64,000 nt of DNA, taken from positions 131,514-195,513 of the forward strand of contig JBNKVM010000030.1 of the NCBI GenBank assembly GCA_050299175.1, in the 5' to 3' direction. Shown here in pieces: positions 18,333 through 27,454 of the stretch. Both the position numbers and the translations under genes were made by a program. Below the pieces are notes generated by a model. That model worked only from the letters and a program-made list of their open reading frames with translations. It was not told where the DNA came from and did no database searches. Position 1 is the first letter of the stretch. The number at the start of each line of letters is the position of its first letter. The stretch is from JAPHTQ01 sp050299175. Lineage in GTDB: Bacteria; Pseudomonadota; Gammaproteobacteria; Thiohalomonadales; Thiohalomonadaceae.

Positions 18333-19037
18333 ATGACAGACAACTTCCTTTCACCCAGCGAACGCCTCCTTGCCGTCCAGCAGCGTCTGGAATCGGCCTG
18401 CCACGAAGTCGACCGTCCCATCGACAGCGTCAGTCTGCTGGCGGTGAGCAAGACCCGCGACAGCATTGAACTGCGTGCCATGGCGGCCCTGGGTCTACGC
18501 CGTTTCGGCGAAAACTACCTGCAGGAGGCGCTGAGCAAGATCGCGACGCTCAAGGATCTCGATCTGGAGTGGCACTTCATCGGCCCGCTCCAGTCCAACA
18601 AAAGTAAACCCGTGGCCGAGAACTTTGCCTGGGTCCACAGTGTCGATCGACTCAAGCTGGCTCACCGCCTCAGCGAACAGCGCCCGCCTGAGTTACCGCC
18701 GCTCAACGTCTGCCTGCAGGTCAATGTCAGCGGCGAGGAGAGCAAGTCGGGCGTCAGTTTTGCCGAACTACCCGAACTGGCCCGCCAGGTGGCGGAACTG
18801 CCCAACCTGCGACTGCGCGGGCTGATGGCGATCCCGGCCCCGGCCGACGATTTCGAGACACAACGGACACCGCTACGCCAACTGCGTCAGGCGCTGGAAC
18901 AACTCAACCATGAGGGACTGCAACTCGACACCCTGTCGATGGGCATGTCTGACGATTTGGAGGCGGCCGTTGCAGAAGGGGCAACCATCGTCCGTATCGG
19001 CACCGCGCTATTTGGACCACGTCCGCAAAAGCAGTAA
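18333..19037 (+). CDS. yggS: PLP homeostasis protein YggS (PROSC)
   Basis: A 234-residue alanine-racemase-fold PLP-binding protein involved in vitamin B6 homeostasis. PLP lysine is in LLAVSKTR (Lys40), with WHFIGPLQSNK, CLQVNVSGEESKSG and the C-terminal LSMGMSDDLEAAVAEGATIVRIGTALFG cited in two halves by the family. I chose the ATG at 18333 because it gives the standard length; the frame extends upstream into pilT. It is followed by proC, yggT and yggU, a conserved operon. Confidence 0.95.
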   Translation: MTDNFLSPSERLLAVQQRLESACHEVDRPIDSVSLLAVSKTRDSIELRAMAALGLRRFGENYLQEALSKIATLKDLDLEWHFIGPLQSNKSKPVAENFAWVHSVDRLKLAHRLSEQRPPELPPLNVCLQVNVSGEESKSGVSFAELPELARQVAELPNLRLRGLMAIPAPADDFETQRTPLRQLRQALEQLNHEGLQLDTLSMGMSDDLEAAVAEGATIVRIGTALFGPRPQKQ

Positions 19038-19126
19038 CAGTGTAGTATTCTGCGTGATACGTTAAGGTGCGTTCTGTTATACGCAACACACAACCCGTCA
19101 GTAATAGAGACAGGACAGGCAGGAGT

Positions 19127-19954
19127 ATGAAAAAGAGCAAAATCGGCTTCATTGGTGGCGGCAACATGGCCGCCAGTCTCATCGGTGGTCTGGTTAGCGA
19201 CGGTTTCGCCGCCGCCAATATCACCGTCGCGGAACCGACCGAGGCAAGGCGCAAGGAACTGGCCGACCAATTCGGCGTAAATACCACTGCAGACAACAGT
19301 GAACTGGCCGCTAGCGTCGATGTGGTGGTGCTGGCAGTCAAACCGCAAGTCCTGCGCGAGGTCTGCACCGGCATCGCAGAAACGCTCAAGGGCTGTGCAC
19401 CGCTGCTACTCTCCATCGCCGCCGGGATTCGGGGCAGCGATATCGATCGCTGGCTTGGCGGTAACTGCGCCATTGTTCGCAGCATGCCCAATACCCCTTC
19501 ACTGCTGAAGAGCGGTGCCACCGCCCTGTTCGCCAATCAGCGAGTCAGTAATTCACAGCGTGAACTGGCGGAAGGCATTATGCGTGCGGTGGGACTCACT
19601 CTGTGGGTCGACGACGAAACCCAGTTGGATGCGGTCACCGCCCTCTCCGGTAGCGGCCCGGCCTACTTCTTCCTGCTCATCGAAATGATGCAGCAGAGCG
19701 GTGTCAAACTGGGGCTGCCGGAAGAGAGCGCCCGCCTGCTGGCGCTGCAGACCGCCTTCGGCGCAGCGAAAATGGCACTGGAGAGCCCGGATGATCCAGC
19801 TGAGTTGCGCCGCCGTGTGACCTCTCCCGGCGGCACCACCGAGCGGGCCATTGGCATCCTTGAGCAGGGCGGCATTCGCGAACTGCTCGACCAGGCGCTA
19901 AGCGGTGCCAGAGATCGCGCCGTGGAACTGGCCGATCAACTGGGAGGGGAATAA
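19127..19954 (+). CDS. proC: Pyrroline-5-carboxylate reductase
   Basis: Last step of proline synthesis, NAD(P)H-dependent. 275 residues: Rossmann motif KIGFIGGGNMAASLIGGL at the N terminus, VVVLAVKPQ, MPNTPSLLKSGATALF, and the substrate-binding SGSGPAYFFLLIE and TSPGGTTE. The start is the ATG at 19127 with CAGGAG 4 bp before it; an in-frame codon 20 positions upstream lacks such a site. The yggT start lies 3 bp downstream. Confidence 0.97.
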   Translation: MKKSKIGFIGGGNMAASLIGGLVSDGFAAANITVAEPTEARRKELADQFGVNTTADNSELAASVDVVVLAVKPQVLREVCTGIAETLKGCAPLLLSIAAGIRGSDIDRWLGGNCAIVRSMPNTPSLLKSGATALFANQRVSNSQRELAEGIMRAVGLTLWVDDETQLDAVTALSGSGPAYFFLLIEMMQQSGVKLGLPEESARLLALQTAFGAAKMALESPDDPAELRRRVTSPGGTTERAIGILEQGGIRELLDQALSGARDRAVELADQLGGE

Positions 19955-19957
19955 CGG

Positions 19958-20539
19958 ATGCATACCCTGTTGCAGGTCGCCGACTTCCTCCTATCCACCC
20001 TGTTCCAGCTCTATATCGCGCTGATCCTGCTGCGCTTCCTACTGCAGTGGGTCAGGGCCGATTTCTACAATCCCCTGTCGCAGTTTATCGTCAAGGTCAC
20101 CAGCCCACTGCTACGACCGCTGCGCCGCATTATTCCCGGCTGGGGCGGCCTGGATATCGCCTGCCTGCTGCTAGCCTATCTGATCACCGTTGCGCAGGTA
20201 GCGCTGGTTGGTGCACATATCGCACCGTACAACTTCCTCGGCCTGCTGGACGGACAGATGATGGGCCCAGTCAGCCTGTTACTAGTCTCCCTGGTGGACA
20301 TGCTCACCCTGATAATCAGCCTGTATCTGATCGCCATTATCATCCAGGCCATCGCCAGTTGGATAAGCCCGGGTAGCTACAATCCTGCGCTGGCCCTGCT
20401 CTACACCCTGACAGAGCCCCTGCTGCGTCCGGCACGCAGCCTGCTGCCACCCATCTCGGGCCTGGATCTGTCGCCGATCCTGGTATTACTGGGGCTACAG
20501 GTACTCAAGATGTTACTGGTCGGCCTGCTGCTCGGCTGA
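19958..20539 (+). CDS. yggT: YggT family membrane protein
   Basis: 193 residues made of two tandem YGGT units, each with hydrophobic helices and an RFLLQWVRADFYNPLSQF- or SWISPGSYNPALALLY-type motif. It is an inner-membrane protein; the family has been linked to osmotic shock tolerance and membrane organisation, but has no defined activity. A GGGAGGGG ribosome binding site lies inside the proC 3' end. Confidence 0.93.
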   Translation: MHTLLQVADFLLSTLFQLYIALILLRFLLQWVRADFYNPLSQFIVKVTSPLLRPLRRIIPGWGGLDIACLLLAYLITVAQVALVGAHIAPYNFLGLLDGQMMGPVSLLLVSLVDMLTLIISLYLIAIIIQAIASWISPGSYNPALALLYTLTEPLLRPARSLLPPISGLDLSPILVLLGLQVLKMLLVGLLLG

Positions 20540-20540
20540 A

Positions 20541-20831
20541 ATGAGTGGGTGGTATCAATGGCAGGGGGAAACATTGTTGCTCACCCTGCGAGTCCAGCCC
20601 CGCGCCAGCTGCGATGAAATCGTCGGTCCACACGGTGAAGATGCCCTCAAGGTACGAATCACCGCCCCGCCGGTCGACGGTAAGGCCAATCAACACCTGA
20701 TCAAATTTCTCGCCAAGGCCTTTGGCGTTGCCAAAAGCCAGGTCACCCTGCTCAAGGGCGACAGCGGCCGCGACAAACGCTTTGCTATCAAGGCCCCAAA
20801 ACAGTTCCCCGAGTCCGCGGCCATCACCTAA
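20541..20831 (+). CDS. yggU: DUF167 / YggU family protein
   Basis: 96 residues with the family core LRVQPRASCDEIVG, LKVRITAPPVDGKAN and LLKGDSGRDKRF. The function is unknown. It ends the yggS operon; in Pseudomonas metX-metW follows soon after, whereas here a repeat and a GTPase gene are inserted. Confidence 0.92.
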   Translation: MSGWYQWQGETLLLTLRVQPRASCDEIVGPHGEDALKVRITAPPVDGKANQHLIKFLAKAFGVAKSQVTLLKGDSGRDKRFAIKAPKQFPESAAIT

Positions 20832-21003
20832 AGGCTATGACCTGAAAGGGAAAACCCGTGCTATCATCGAACTATTCGACCCGTGCATCTGGTAATGGGG
20901 AGCCAGAGAGTACAATTTGCACTCTTTCACAAAACGGAGAGTCTGAGTGGATGCCGTCGGGTAAATGTGAAATAACCCGCAATTGGGGTATGAAAAGATA
21001 GTA
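20832..21003. other. Non-coding stretch before repeat copy A
   Basis: The gap from yggU to the next gene is 337 bp. This first half holds no credible gene and no terminator. I see a small inverted pair CGGGT (20960) / ACCCG (20977) around an AT-rich loop, and GAGAGT / ACTCTT around 20906-20926; neither is strong. The second half of the gap is repeat copy A. Confidence 0.5.
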
Positions 21004-21144
21004 AGAAGCGGCCTCAAAATCAGGATCCGTGTCCGGAGGCAAGGCACAAAGTCTGCAAGGAGCGCAGTTTACCGGTAGTAAATGAGCACCGGAACAGGCT
21101 TTGCAACGCAGGATCAGGGTGCGAAGACACAATGAGAACGCTTA
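21004..21144 (+). repeat. Dispersed inverted-repeat element, copy A
   Basis: About 141 bp. Left end AGAAGCGGCCTCAAAAT; the right end (AATGAGAACGCTT) is a worn inverse complement. Inside, the core TTTACCGGTAGTAAATGAGC forms a small hairpin (TTTAC/GTAAA). Copies C and D share most of the body. It ends 24 bp before the start codon of the GTPase gene. Short open frames in it (encoding CSGAHLLPVNCAP-like strings) are repeat artefacts, not genes. Confidence 0.85.
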
Positions 21145-21168
21145 ATAGAGAGCGGAGTAAGTGAATAC

Positions 21169-23142
21169 ATGGTAAACCGGCGCTTTACCGAACAGATGCA
21201 TGCCTACGGCGAGTGGAAAAACGATCTCATTGCCGGGGTAAACGATTACCAGCAGTGGCTGAATGCCAACGAGATGGGCAGCCCGGAGGATGAGCTGCGC
21301 ATCTTTGAAAGCATTAACTCCCTGCGTTCGGACAAACTGACCATCGCCTTCGTCGCCGAATTCGCCCGCGGCAAGACCGAGCTGATTAACGCCATCTTCT
21401 TTTCCGAATACGATCGCCGCCTGCTACCCTCCGAAGCAGGCCGCACCACCATGTGCCCCACCGAGCTTTTCTACGATTCGGAGCACGAGCAGGCCTATAT
21501 TCGTTTGCTGCCTATCGAGACTCGTCTGAAAGACATCAGCGTCTCCGAATACCGCAATGAAGCAATCCATTGGAGCCACATCGATCTCGACCTGAACAAC
21601 GCAGACAACATGGCCGAAGCGTTCCGCGAGATCGTCAAGACCAAAAGTGTTCCCCGTGACGAGGCGCAAAAACTGGGGCTCTACTCCGAAGCAGACACCC
21701 ACCTCAACAAACCGGACGGTTCACCGCCCGACGAAGTCGATGTACCACTGTGGCGTCACGCCCTGATCAGTTTCCCTCATCCACTGCTCAAACAGGGGCT
21801 GACGATCCTCGATACCCCGGGACTTAATGCCCTCGGTAGCGAACCTGAACTAACCCTCAACATGCTGCCCAATGCCCAGGCGGTGATGTTCATCATGTCT
21901 GCCGATACCGGGGTAACCAAATCCGATCTCGACATGTGGGTACATAACGTCAAACCCCTGCGTAGCGGTCGGGAAAAGGGTACCGTAGTCATTCTCAACA
22001 AGATCGACACCCTGTGGGACGATCTGAAAAGCAACGATGACATCACCCGCATCATCGGCGAGCAGTGCAAGCGTGCGGCGCAAACCCTCGGTATCGATAC
22101 CCGTCTGGTGCACCCTGTTTCAGCACAGAAGGGGCTGTTGGCAAAGATCCGCCACGACCATGAACTGCTAAAGCGCAGTAATATCCTTGAGCTGGAATCG
22201 ATCCTGGCCAACGAAATCCTGCCCTACCAGCAGGAGATCGTACGCGAACACGTCAAGGCCGACGTCGGCGCCATGATCCAGGACTCCCGCGATCTGCTCG
22301 CCTCGCGCTTCCAATCGATCAAAAGTCAGCTGGAAGAGCTGAACGGCCTCAGCGGCAAGAACAACGAAGTGATCGAACACCTGATGCAGAAGACCCGCGA
22401 AGAGCAGGTGGCCTATCACAAGAACGTGGAAAGCTTTAACGCCAACAAGAAGATTCTCTCCGAACAGAGCAAAAAACTGCTTGCCATGCTCAGCCTCACC
22501 GAGCTGGACAAGCTGGTCTCCAAAAGCCGCGACTCGATGACCGGCACCTGGACTACCCACGGCCTCAAAGGCGGGATGAAGACCTTCTTCGACGGCATCA
22601 GCGCCATGCTCAAGGAAGTGGACGACTATTCCGATCAACTCAACCGCCTGATCACCACCGTCTACCACAAATTCCAGTCAGAACACGGCCTGCAGGGTAT
22701 CGAACCGGTACTCTACGACATCGACAAGTACGTTAAGGATATGGAGCGTCTCTATCAGGAGGCGGAAGCCTTCCGCAACAGTCCGGTCACCGTGCTGACT
22801 GAGCAGCACTACGTGATCAAGAAATTCTTCATCTCCCTGGTAAGCCATGCGCGCAACGTCTTCTTCAAGGCGCACCGCGATGCAGAAAGCTGGAGTAAAG
22901 CGGTGATGTCGCCGCTGGTACGCCAGATCAAGGAGCACAAGTCGCAGATGGACAAGCGACTGGAGAACCTGCGCCGGATCAACGAGTCGCGCGATACCCT
23001 GGAAAGCCGCATGGCTGAGCTGAAGAAAAATGCCGCGGTATTAAAACAGCAGTACGACGAGTTGAATAACATCCTCAAGGTGATCAACCGTCCGCTGGAT
23101 GCCGATGCGCCCCCTGCCGAACCGCGGGCCAAGGCCAGTTGA
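21169..23142 (+). CDS. Dynamin-like large GTPase
   Basis: 657 residues. GTPase motifs: P-loop AEFARGKTE (63-71), switch threonines in GRTTMCPTE, LDTPGLNALG near residue 214 and LNKID near 277. Two long helical regions follow (about 365-440 and 585-645) with heptad-like pattern, and a short amphipathic/hydrophobic stretch near 560-575 (KKFFISLVSHARNVFFKAH) could touch membrane. This is the layout of bacterial dynamin-like proteins, which remodel or protect membranes; the specific role is unknown. It interrupts the usual yggU-metX order and sits just behind repeat copy A. Single copy here, unlike paired LeoA/BC systems. Confidence 0.82.
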   Translation: MVNRRFTEQMHAYGEWKNDLIAGVNDYQQWLNANEMGSPEDELRIFESINSLRSDKLTIAFVAEFARGKTELINAIFFSEYDRRLLPSEAGRTTMCPTELFYDSEHEQAYIRLLPIETRLKDISVSEYRNEAIHWSHIDLDLNNADNMAEAFREIVKTKSVPRDEAQKLGLYSEADTHLNKPDGSPPDEVDVPLWRHALISFPHPLLKQGLTILDTPGLNALGSEPELTLNMLPNAQAVMFIMSADTGVTKSDLDMWVHNVKPLRSGREKGTVVILNKIDTLWDDLKSNDDITRIIGEQCKRAAQTLGIDTRLVHPVSAQKGLLAKIRHDHELLKRSNILELESILANEILPYQQEIVREHVKADVGAMIQDSRDLLASRFQSIKSQLEELNGLSGKNNEVIEHLMQKTREEQVAYHKNVESFNANKKILSEQSKKLLAMLSLTELDKLVSKSRDSMTGTWTTHGLKGGMKTFFDGISAMLKEVDDYSDQLNRLITTVYHKFQSEHGLQGIEPVLYDIDKYVKDMERLYQEAEAFRNSPVTVLTEQHYVIKKFFISLVSHARNVFFKAHRDAESWSKAVMSPLVRQIKEHKSQMDKRLENLRRINESRDTLESRMAELKKNAAVLKQQYDELNNILKVINRPLDADAPPAEPRAKAS

Positions 23143-23209
23143 TCTTGCACGAAGAAATGGCGCTGTTTAGACTGCTTGCCATCTTCCATACCAGCAGAAA
23201 GTAGCGTCA

Positions 23210-24358
23210 ATGCCCGAATCGATCCCGGCCGACTCCGTCGGCCTGGTCAGTAACCAGACCCTGCACTTCGATACGCCGCTCGATCTCGACTGCGGCCAGA
23301 CGCTGGCGCGATACGACCTGATCGTCGAGACCTACGGCGAACTCAACGCCGACAAAAGCAACGCCATCCTTATCTGTCATGCCCTCTCCGGCGATCACCA
23401 CGCCGCCGGTTACTACAGCATGGAAGAGAAAAAACCGGGCTGGTGGGACTCGGCTATCGGTCCGGGTAAACCCATCGACACCAACCGATTCTTTGTCGTC
23501 TCACTGAATAACCTGGGTGGCTGCCGAGGTTCCAGCGGCCCAGGCACAATCAACTCTTCAACGGGTAAGCCGTGGGGACCTGACTTCCCCATCATCACTG
23601 TACGCGACTGGGTCAACAGCCAGGCACGTCTCGCCGATCAGCTCGGCATCCAGCAATGGGCAGCGGTGATCGGCGGGTCCCTCGGCGGCATGCAGGTGCT
23701 GCAGTGGGCCATCGATTATCCGGATCGCCTGCGTCATGCGGTGGTGATCGCCGCTGCCCCCAACCTCACCGCGCAAAATATCGCCTTCAACGAAGTGGTA
23801 CGTCAGGCACTACGTTCCGATCCCGATTTTCACGAGGGTCGCTACTACGAACACAACACCGTCCCGGCACAGGGACTGAAGATCGCCCGTATGCTGGGCC
23901 ACATCACCTATCTCTCCGACGATGCAATGCGCAAAAAATTCGGGCGTGAACTGCGCGAGGGAAAGATCAGCTTCGGTTTCGACGTTGAGTTCCAGGTAGA
24001 AAGCTACCTGCGTTACCAGGGCGAGAGTTTCGTCGAACGATTCGACGCCAATACCTACCTGCTGATGACCAAGGCGCTCGACTACTTTGACCCGGCTGCG
24101 GAGCATGGTGGCAATCTTTCGGCTGCGCTGGCCAACGTCACGGCCAAATTCCTGGTGGTCTCCTTCACCAGTGACTGGCGCTTTTCGCCGGAACGTTCAC
24201 GGGAGATCGTCAAGGCGCTGCTCGACGGTGACAAGACGGTCAGTTACACCGAAGTGGAAGCGCACCACGGCCACGACGCCTTCCTGATCCCGATCCCGCA
24301 CTACTTCGATGTTTTCCGTAGTTATATGGAGCGGGTCGCCGCGGAGGTCAGCCAATGA
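23210..24358 (+). CDS. metX: Homoserine O-acyltransferase MetX
   Basis: Alpha/beta hydrolase-fold enzyme activating homoserine for methionine synthesis. 382 residues: ICHALSGDHHAAGY, CRGSSGPGTINSSTGKPWG, nucleophile elbow GGSLGGMQ (Ser157), and a C-terminal HHGHDAFLIP carrying the catalytic His; the Asp is in the DGDKTV region or just before. In proteobacteria MetX paired with MetW often uses succinyl-CoA rather than acetyl-CoA, and sequence alone does not decide it here. It overlaps metW by 4 bp. Confidence 0.93.
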   Translation: MPESIPADSVGLVSNQTLHFDTPLDLDCGQTLARYDLIVETYGELNADKSNAILICHALSGDHHAAGYYSMEEKKPGWWDSAIGPGKPIDTNRFFVVSLNNLGGCRGSSGPGTINSSTGKPWGPDFPIITVRDWVNSQARLADQLGIQQWAAVIGGSLGGMQVLQWAIDYPDRLRHAVVIAAAPNLTAQNIAFNEVVRQALRSDPDFHEGRYYEHNTVPAQGLKIARMLGHITYLSDDAMRKKFGRELREGKISFGFDVEFQVESYLRYQGESFVERFDANTYLLMTKALDYFDPAAEHGGNLSAALANVTAKFLVVSFTSDWRFSPERSREIVKALLDGDKTVSYTEVEAHHGHDAFLIPIPHYFDVFRSYMERVAAEVSQ

Positions 24359-24960
24359 GCGAACTACGCCCTGATCTGGCAATCATCAGCGAGTGGATCG
24401 AACCGGGTAGCCGGGTGCTCGACCTGGGCTGTGGCGACGGCACCCTGCTGGAGTACCTGAAGCGGGAACGTAACGTCGACGGCTACGGCCTGGAGATCGA
24501 CCCGGACAACATCGTCGCCTGCATCGGTCGCGGCGTCAGTGTGATCCAGAGCGACCTCGACGCCGGACTCAGCGATTACTTCGACGACAACTCCTTCGAC
24601 TACGTGGTCATGACCCAGACCCTGCAGGCGATGCACTATCCTTCGCGGCTGCTCAGCGAGATGCTACGGGTCGGTCGTCAGGGCATCGTCACCTTCCCCA
24701 ACTTTGGCCACTGGCGCAGCCGTGCCCAGCTGGCCCTGGGCGGGCACATGCCTCTCTCCCGAGCCCTGCCCAACGAGTGGTACGACACCCCCAACATCCA
24801 CCTCTGCACCCTTACCGACTTCGAGCGCCTCTGCCACCGCCTCGACATTCAGGTACTGCAACGCAGTGTGGTCGACACCTCACACCGCAGTAACTTCGGT
24901 ATGCGCCTGCTGCCCAATCTGTTGGGTGAGATCGCGCTTTATCGCTTCCAGAAAAGTTAA
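24355..24960 (+). CDS. metW: Methionine biosynthesis protein MetW
   Basis: 201-residue class I methyltransferase-like protein: VLDLGCGDGTLLEYL, YVVMTQTLQAMHYPSRLLSEMLRVG and GIVTFPNFGHWRSRAQL are the family's landmarks. MetW accompanies MetX in methionine synthesis and may act as its partner. Translationally coupled to metX through ATGA. Confidence 0.95.
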   Translation: MSELRPDLAIISEWIEPGSRVLDLGCGDGTLLEYLKRERNVDGYGLEIDPDNIVACIGRGVSVIQSDLDAGLSDYFDDNSFDYVVMTQTLQAMHYPSRLLSEMLRVGRQGIVTFPNFGHWRSRAQLALGGHMPLSRALPNEWYDTPNIHLCTLTDFERLCHRLDIQVLQRSVVDTSHRSNFGMRLLPNLLGEIALYRFQKS

Positions 24961-25075
24961 GCACAATTTTGAGATAGTCCTCGGCGCCCCCATAGTCTGG
25001 GATATAGGGACCGTCACGCCCTAATGTCTGGTCTATAGTTGTCTCTACAACAAGCGAAAAACAAAGGAGGGTGCC

Positions 25076-25516
25076 ATGTCTTTCCGCAGTCTGTTGTTTC
25101 CCCTGACCCTGCTACTGGCAAGCCTGCCGCTGCAAGCCGAACAGTTCCAGGATTTCGGCGACTACCGCGTCCACTATAACGCCTTCAACTCCGATGTGCT
25201 GGCACCGGAAGTAGCCAAGGCACACGGTCTCAGCCGCAGCAGCTATGAAGCGATCGTCAATATCACGGTACAGAAGAAAAATGCCATGGGCAGTTACGCC
25301 CCGGTCAAGGCCAAGATCAAGGGCAAGGCCAGCGATATTTACAGCAAGCTCACCAAGCTGAAGGTGAAAGAGGTTGTGGAGGGTAATGCGATCTACTATC
25401 TGGCGGAACTGCCAATCACAGATGGGCAGAAGCTGAATTTCGATCTGCAGATATCACCGACGGACAGTAAACATGCCTACACGCTGAAATTCGCGCAGCA
25501 GTTCTTCGTCAAGTGA
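25076..25516 (+). CDS. DUF4426 domain-containing exported protein
   Basis: 146 residues with a cleavable signal peptide (cut after LPLQA, near 21) and a beta-rich domain starting FGDYRVHYNAFNSDVLAPEVAKAHG, matching DUF4426. A homologue follows metW in Pseudomonas (PA0388). Periplasmic; function unknown. A good AGGAGG precedes the ATG. Its last 8 bp overlap the 3' end of the convergent membrane-protein gene. Confidence 0.88.
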   Translation: MSFRSLLFPLTLLLASLPLQAEQFQDFGDYRVHYNAFNSDVLAPEVAKAHGLSRSSYEAIVNITVQKKNAMGSYAPVKAKIKGKASDIYSKLTKLKVKEVVEGNAIYYLAELPITDGQKLNFDLQISPTDSKHAYTLKFAQQFFVK

Positions 25517-26192
25517 TGTAGGGACGCGCGATAGTAAAGACGCCGATCAAGATCACCAGCACCCCGGCCAGATGCATCACGCCGGGGCGGCGTAACAACG
25601 CGGTCAGCTTGCCAGCGAAGATGCCCATCGCCAACAGATTGGGCAAAGTGCCCAGACCAAAACAGAGCAGCAACAGACCGCCCTTTACCGCGCTACCTGC
25701 AGAGACTGCCCAGATCAGGGCACTATAGACCAGTCCGCAGGGCAACCAGCCCCAAACCAGTCCCATCACCAGCGCCTGTGAGGGTTTCTGCACCGGCAGC
25801 AGTCGACGACCGACCGGTTCGATATAACGCCACAACTTGCCACCCAGCCGCTCCAGCTTGTTCATGCCGAACCACCAACCGCCGAGATAGAGTCCCATGG
25901 CAACCATGAACAGTCCGGCAATCACCTGCAGTACCGACTGCGCCTGATGCAGTGCTACCAGATTGGCAGCCAGGGCACCGACGCCACCGAGCAGTGCGCC
26001 CGCTACGGTATAGCTGAACAGACGTCCCAGATTGTAGTTAATCAGATAGGGAAGCAACGCCGAAAAACGGCCGCGTGCCTGCTCCGGCAGACCGAAACTG
26101 AGGGCGCCAACGATACCGCCGCACATGCCCACGCAGTGGACCCCACCGAGCAGACCGACCAGGAAGGCCGCAAAATAACTCACTTCGATCAT
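25509..26192 (-). CDS. Sulfite exporter TauE/SafE (UreH_2) family membrane protein
   Basis: 227 residues, about six membrane helices. It begins with GGVHCVGMCGGI (Cys20 and Cys24), the paired-cysteine motif of the DsbD-related UreH_2 group; GWLPCGLVYSAL in the middle repeats a similar Pro-Cys element. Members occur with cbb3 oxidase assembly and metal handling; the substrate here is unknown. It follows ampG by 8 bp and is probably co-transcribed. Confidence 0.85.
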   Translation of the reverse strand: MIEVSYFAAFLVGLLGGVHCVGMCGGIVGALSFGLPEQARGRFSALLPYLINYNLGRLFSYTVAGALLGGVGALAANLVALHQAQSVLQVIAGLFMVAMGLYLGGWWFGMNKLERLGGKLWRYIEPVGRRLLPVQKPSQALVMGLVWGWLPCGLVYSALIWAVSAGSAVKGGLLLLCFGLGTLPNLLAMGIFAGKLTALLRRPGVMHLAGVLVILIGVFTIARPYIT

Positions 26193-26200
26193 CGTGTTCC

Positions 26201-27451
26201 CTATACCGATTTGGTTGCCGGTTGCAGACTACGCCACGGCGCAAAGCGCTGCAATAGCAGCAGGCCGGGTATCGCCATTAGCCCACAACTAATGAAGAAA
26301 GCAGCCCAACCCATCTGCTCAGCCATGTAGCCGGTGGGGGCAGCCGCTAGCACCCGCGGTATCCCCATCAGGCTGGAGAGCAGCGCGTACTGGGTCGCGG
26401 TAAAGCGCTTGTTGGTCAGGCTGGCCATGAACGCAACATAAGCAGCGGTACCCATGCCACCGGAGAGGTTCTCAAAGGCGATCACCGCCGCCAGCCAGAT
26501 CAGGTCGTACCCAGTCCAGACCAGCACCGCAAAGGCGGCCGCGGAAAGCCCCTGCAGAATACCGAAGACCCATAGCGCACGATTGATCCCCAGACGAATG
26601 ATCCAGAGCCCACCCAGCAAACCACCGATGATGGTCGCCCAGAAACCAAACAGCTTGGCGATAGCACCGATCTCACTGGTAGAAAAACCGAGGGAAAGGT
26701 AGAACGGTGTGGTCATCGCCTGGGCCATGGCGTCGCCGATTTTGTAGAAGAGGATAAAACCCAGAAACAGCCAGGCACCACGACGGGAAAAAAATTCGAC
26801 AAACGGTTGCACCACCGCCTCGGTGAGTGACTTTGGCGCGCCCTCCGGCTCATCCGGTTCACGCGCCAGCAATGTGGTAACAATGCCCACCAGCATGGTC
26901 AGTGCGAGCAATAGATAGACCGTACGGAAGGAAACAAAATCGGCCAGAATCAGGCCGCCACTACCTGCCAGCAACATACCCAACCGGTAACCGTTCACGT
27001 AGAGGGAGGAACCGAGCCCCAGTTCCTCATCGCTCAAATCCTCACGGCGATAGGCATCGATGACGATGTCCTGCGAAGCGGAGAAAAAAGTCACCAGAAA
27101 CGCGGCGATCGCCAGCATCCAGATATGCTGTGCAGGATTGCTCAAACCCAGCCAGGCGATCGAAGCGGCCAAGGCACACTGAATCAAAAGCAGCCAGCCA
27201 CGGCGTCGACCTAGAAAAGGCAGGGTGAAACGATCCAGCAACGGTGCCCAGAGAAATTTCAGAGTGTAGGGCAGTCCCACCAGGGCAAAGAGTCCGATGG
27301 TGGAGAGATCGACCCCCTCTTTGGTCATCCACGCCTGTAACACCGAGCCGGTTAACAGCAACGGCATACCACTGGCAAAACCCATGAAGAAAGCGACCAG
27401 CATACGCCAATTAAAGACATGTCGAAGAAAGGCACGAGTCGTATTGCGCAT
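26201..27451 (-). CDS. ampG: AmpG-family muropeptide/MFS permease
   Basis: 416 residues with 12 predicted membrane helices of the major facilitator type. AmpG landmarks: FASGMPLLLTGSVLQAWM at the N terminus, LPYTLKFLWAPLLDR, SASQDIVIDAYR. AmpG imports anhydro-muropeptides for cell-wall recycling. No ampC/ampR is present. Lies 3 bp downstream of xthA. Confidence 0.9.
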   Translation of the reverse strand: MRNTTRAFLRHVFNWRMLVAFFMGFASGMPLLLTGSVLQAWMTKEGVDLSTIGLFALVGLPYTLKFLWAPLLDRFTLPFLGRRRGWLLLIQCALAASIAWLGLSNPAQHIWMLAIAAFLVTFFSASQDIVIDAYRREDLSDEELGLGSSLYVNGYRLGMLLAGSGGLILADFVSFRTVYLLLALTMLVGIVTTLLAREPDEPEGAPKSLTEAVVQPFVEFFSRRGAWLFLGFILFYKIGDAMAQAMTTPFYLSLGFSTSEIGAIAKLFGFWATIIGGLLGGLWIIRLGINRALWVFGILQGLSAAAFAVLVWTGYDLIWLAAVIAFENLSGGMGTAAYVAFMASLTNKRFTATQYALLSSLMGIPRVLAAAPTGYMAEQMGWAAFFISCGLMAIPGLLLLQRFAPWRSLQPATKSV

Positions 27452-27454
27452 CGA

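Noticed and set aside
20835..21132. Short minus-strand frames encoding Cys-rich strings (CSGAHLLPVNCAP type), also at 48558-48761 and 58238-58432
   Set aside because: The same string recurs in every copy of the dispersed repeat; it reflects repeat DNA, not protein families.
24961..25075. ATTTTGAGATAG at about 24967 as a sixth repeat copy
   Set aside because: Only about 12 bp match one terminus; no body or opposite end is found.
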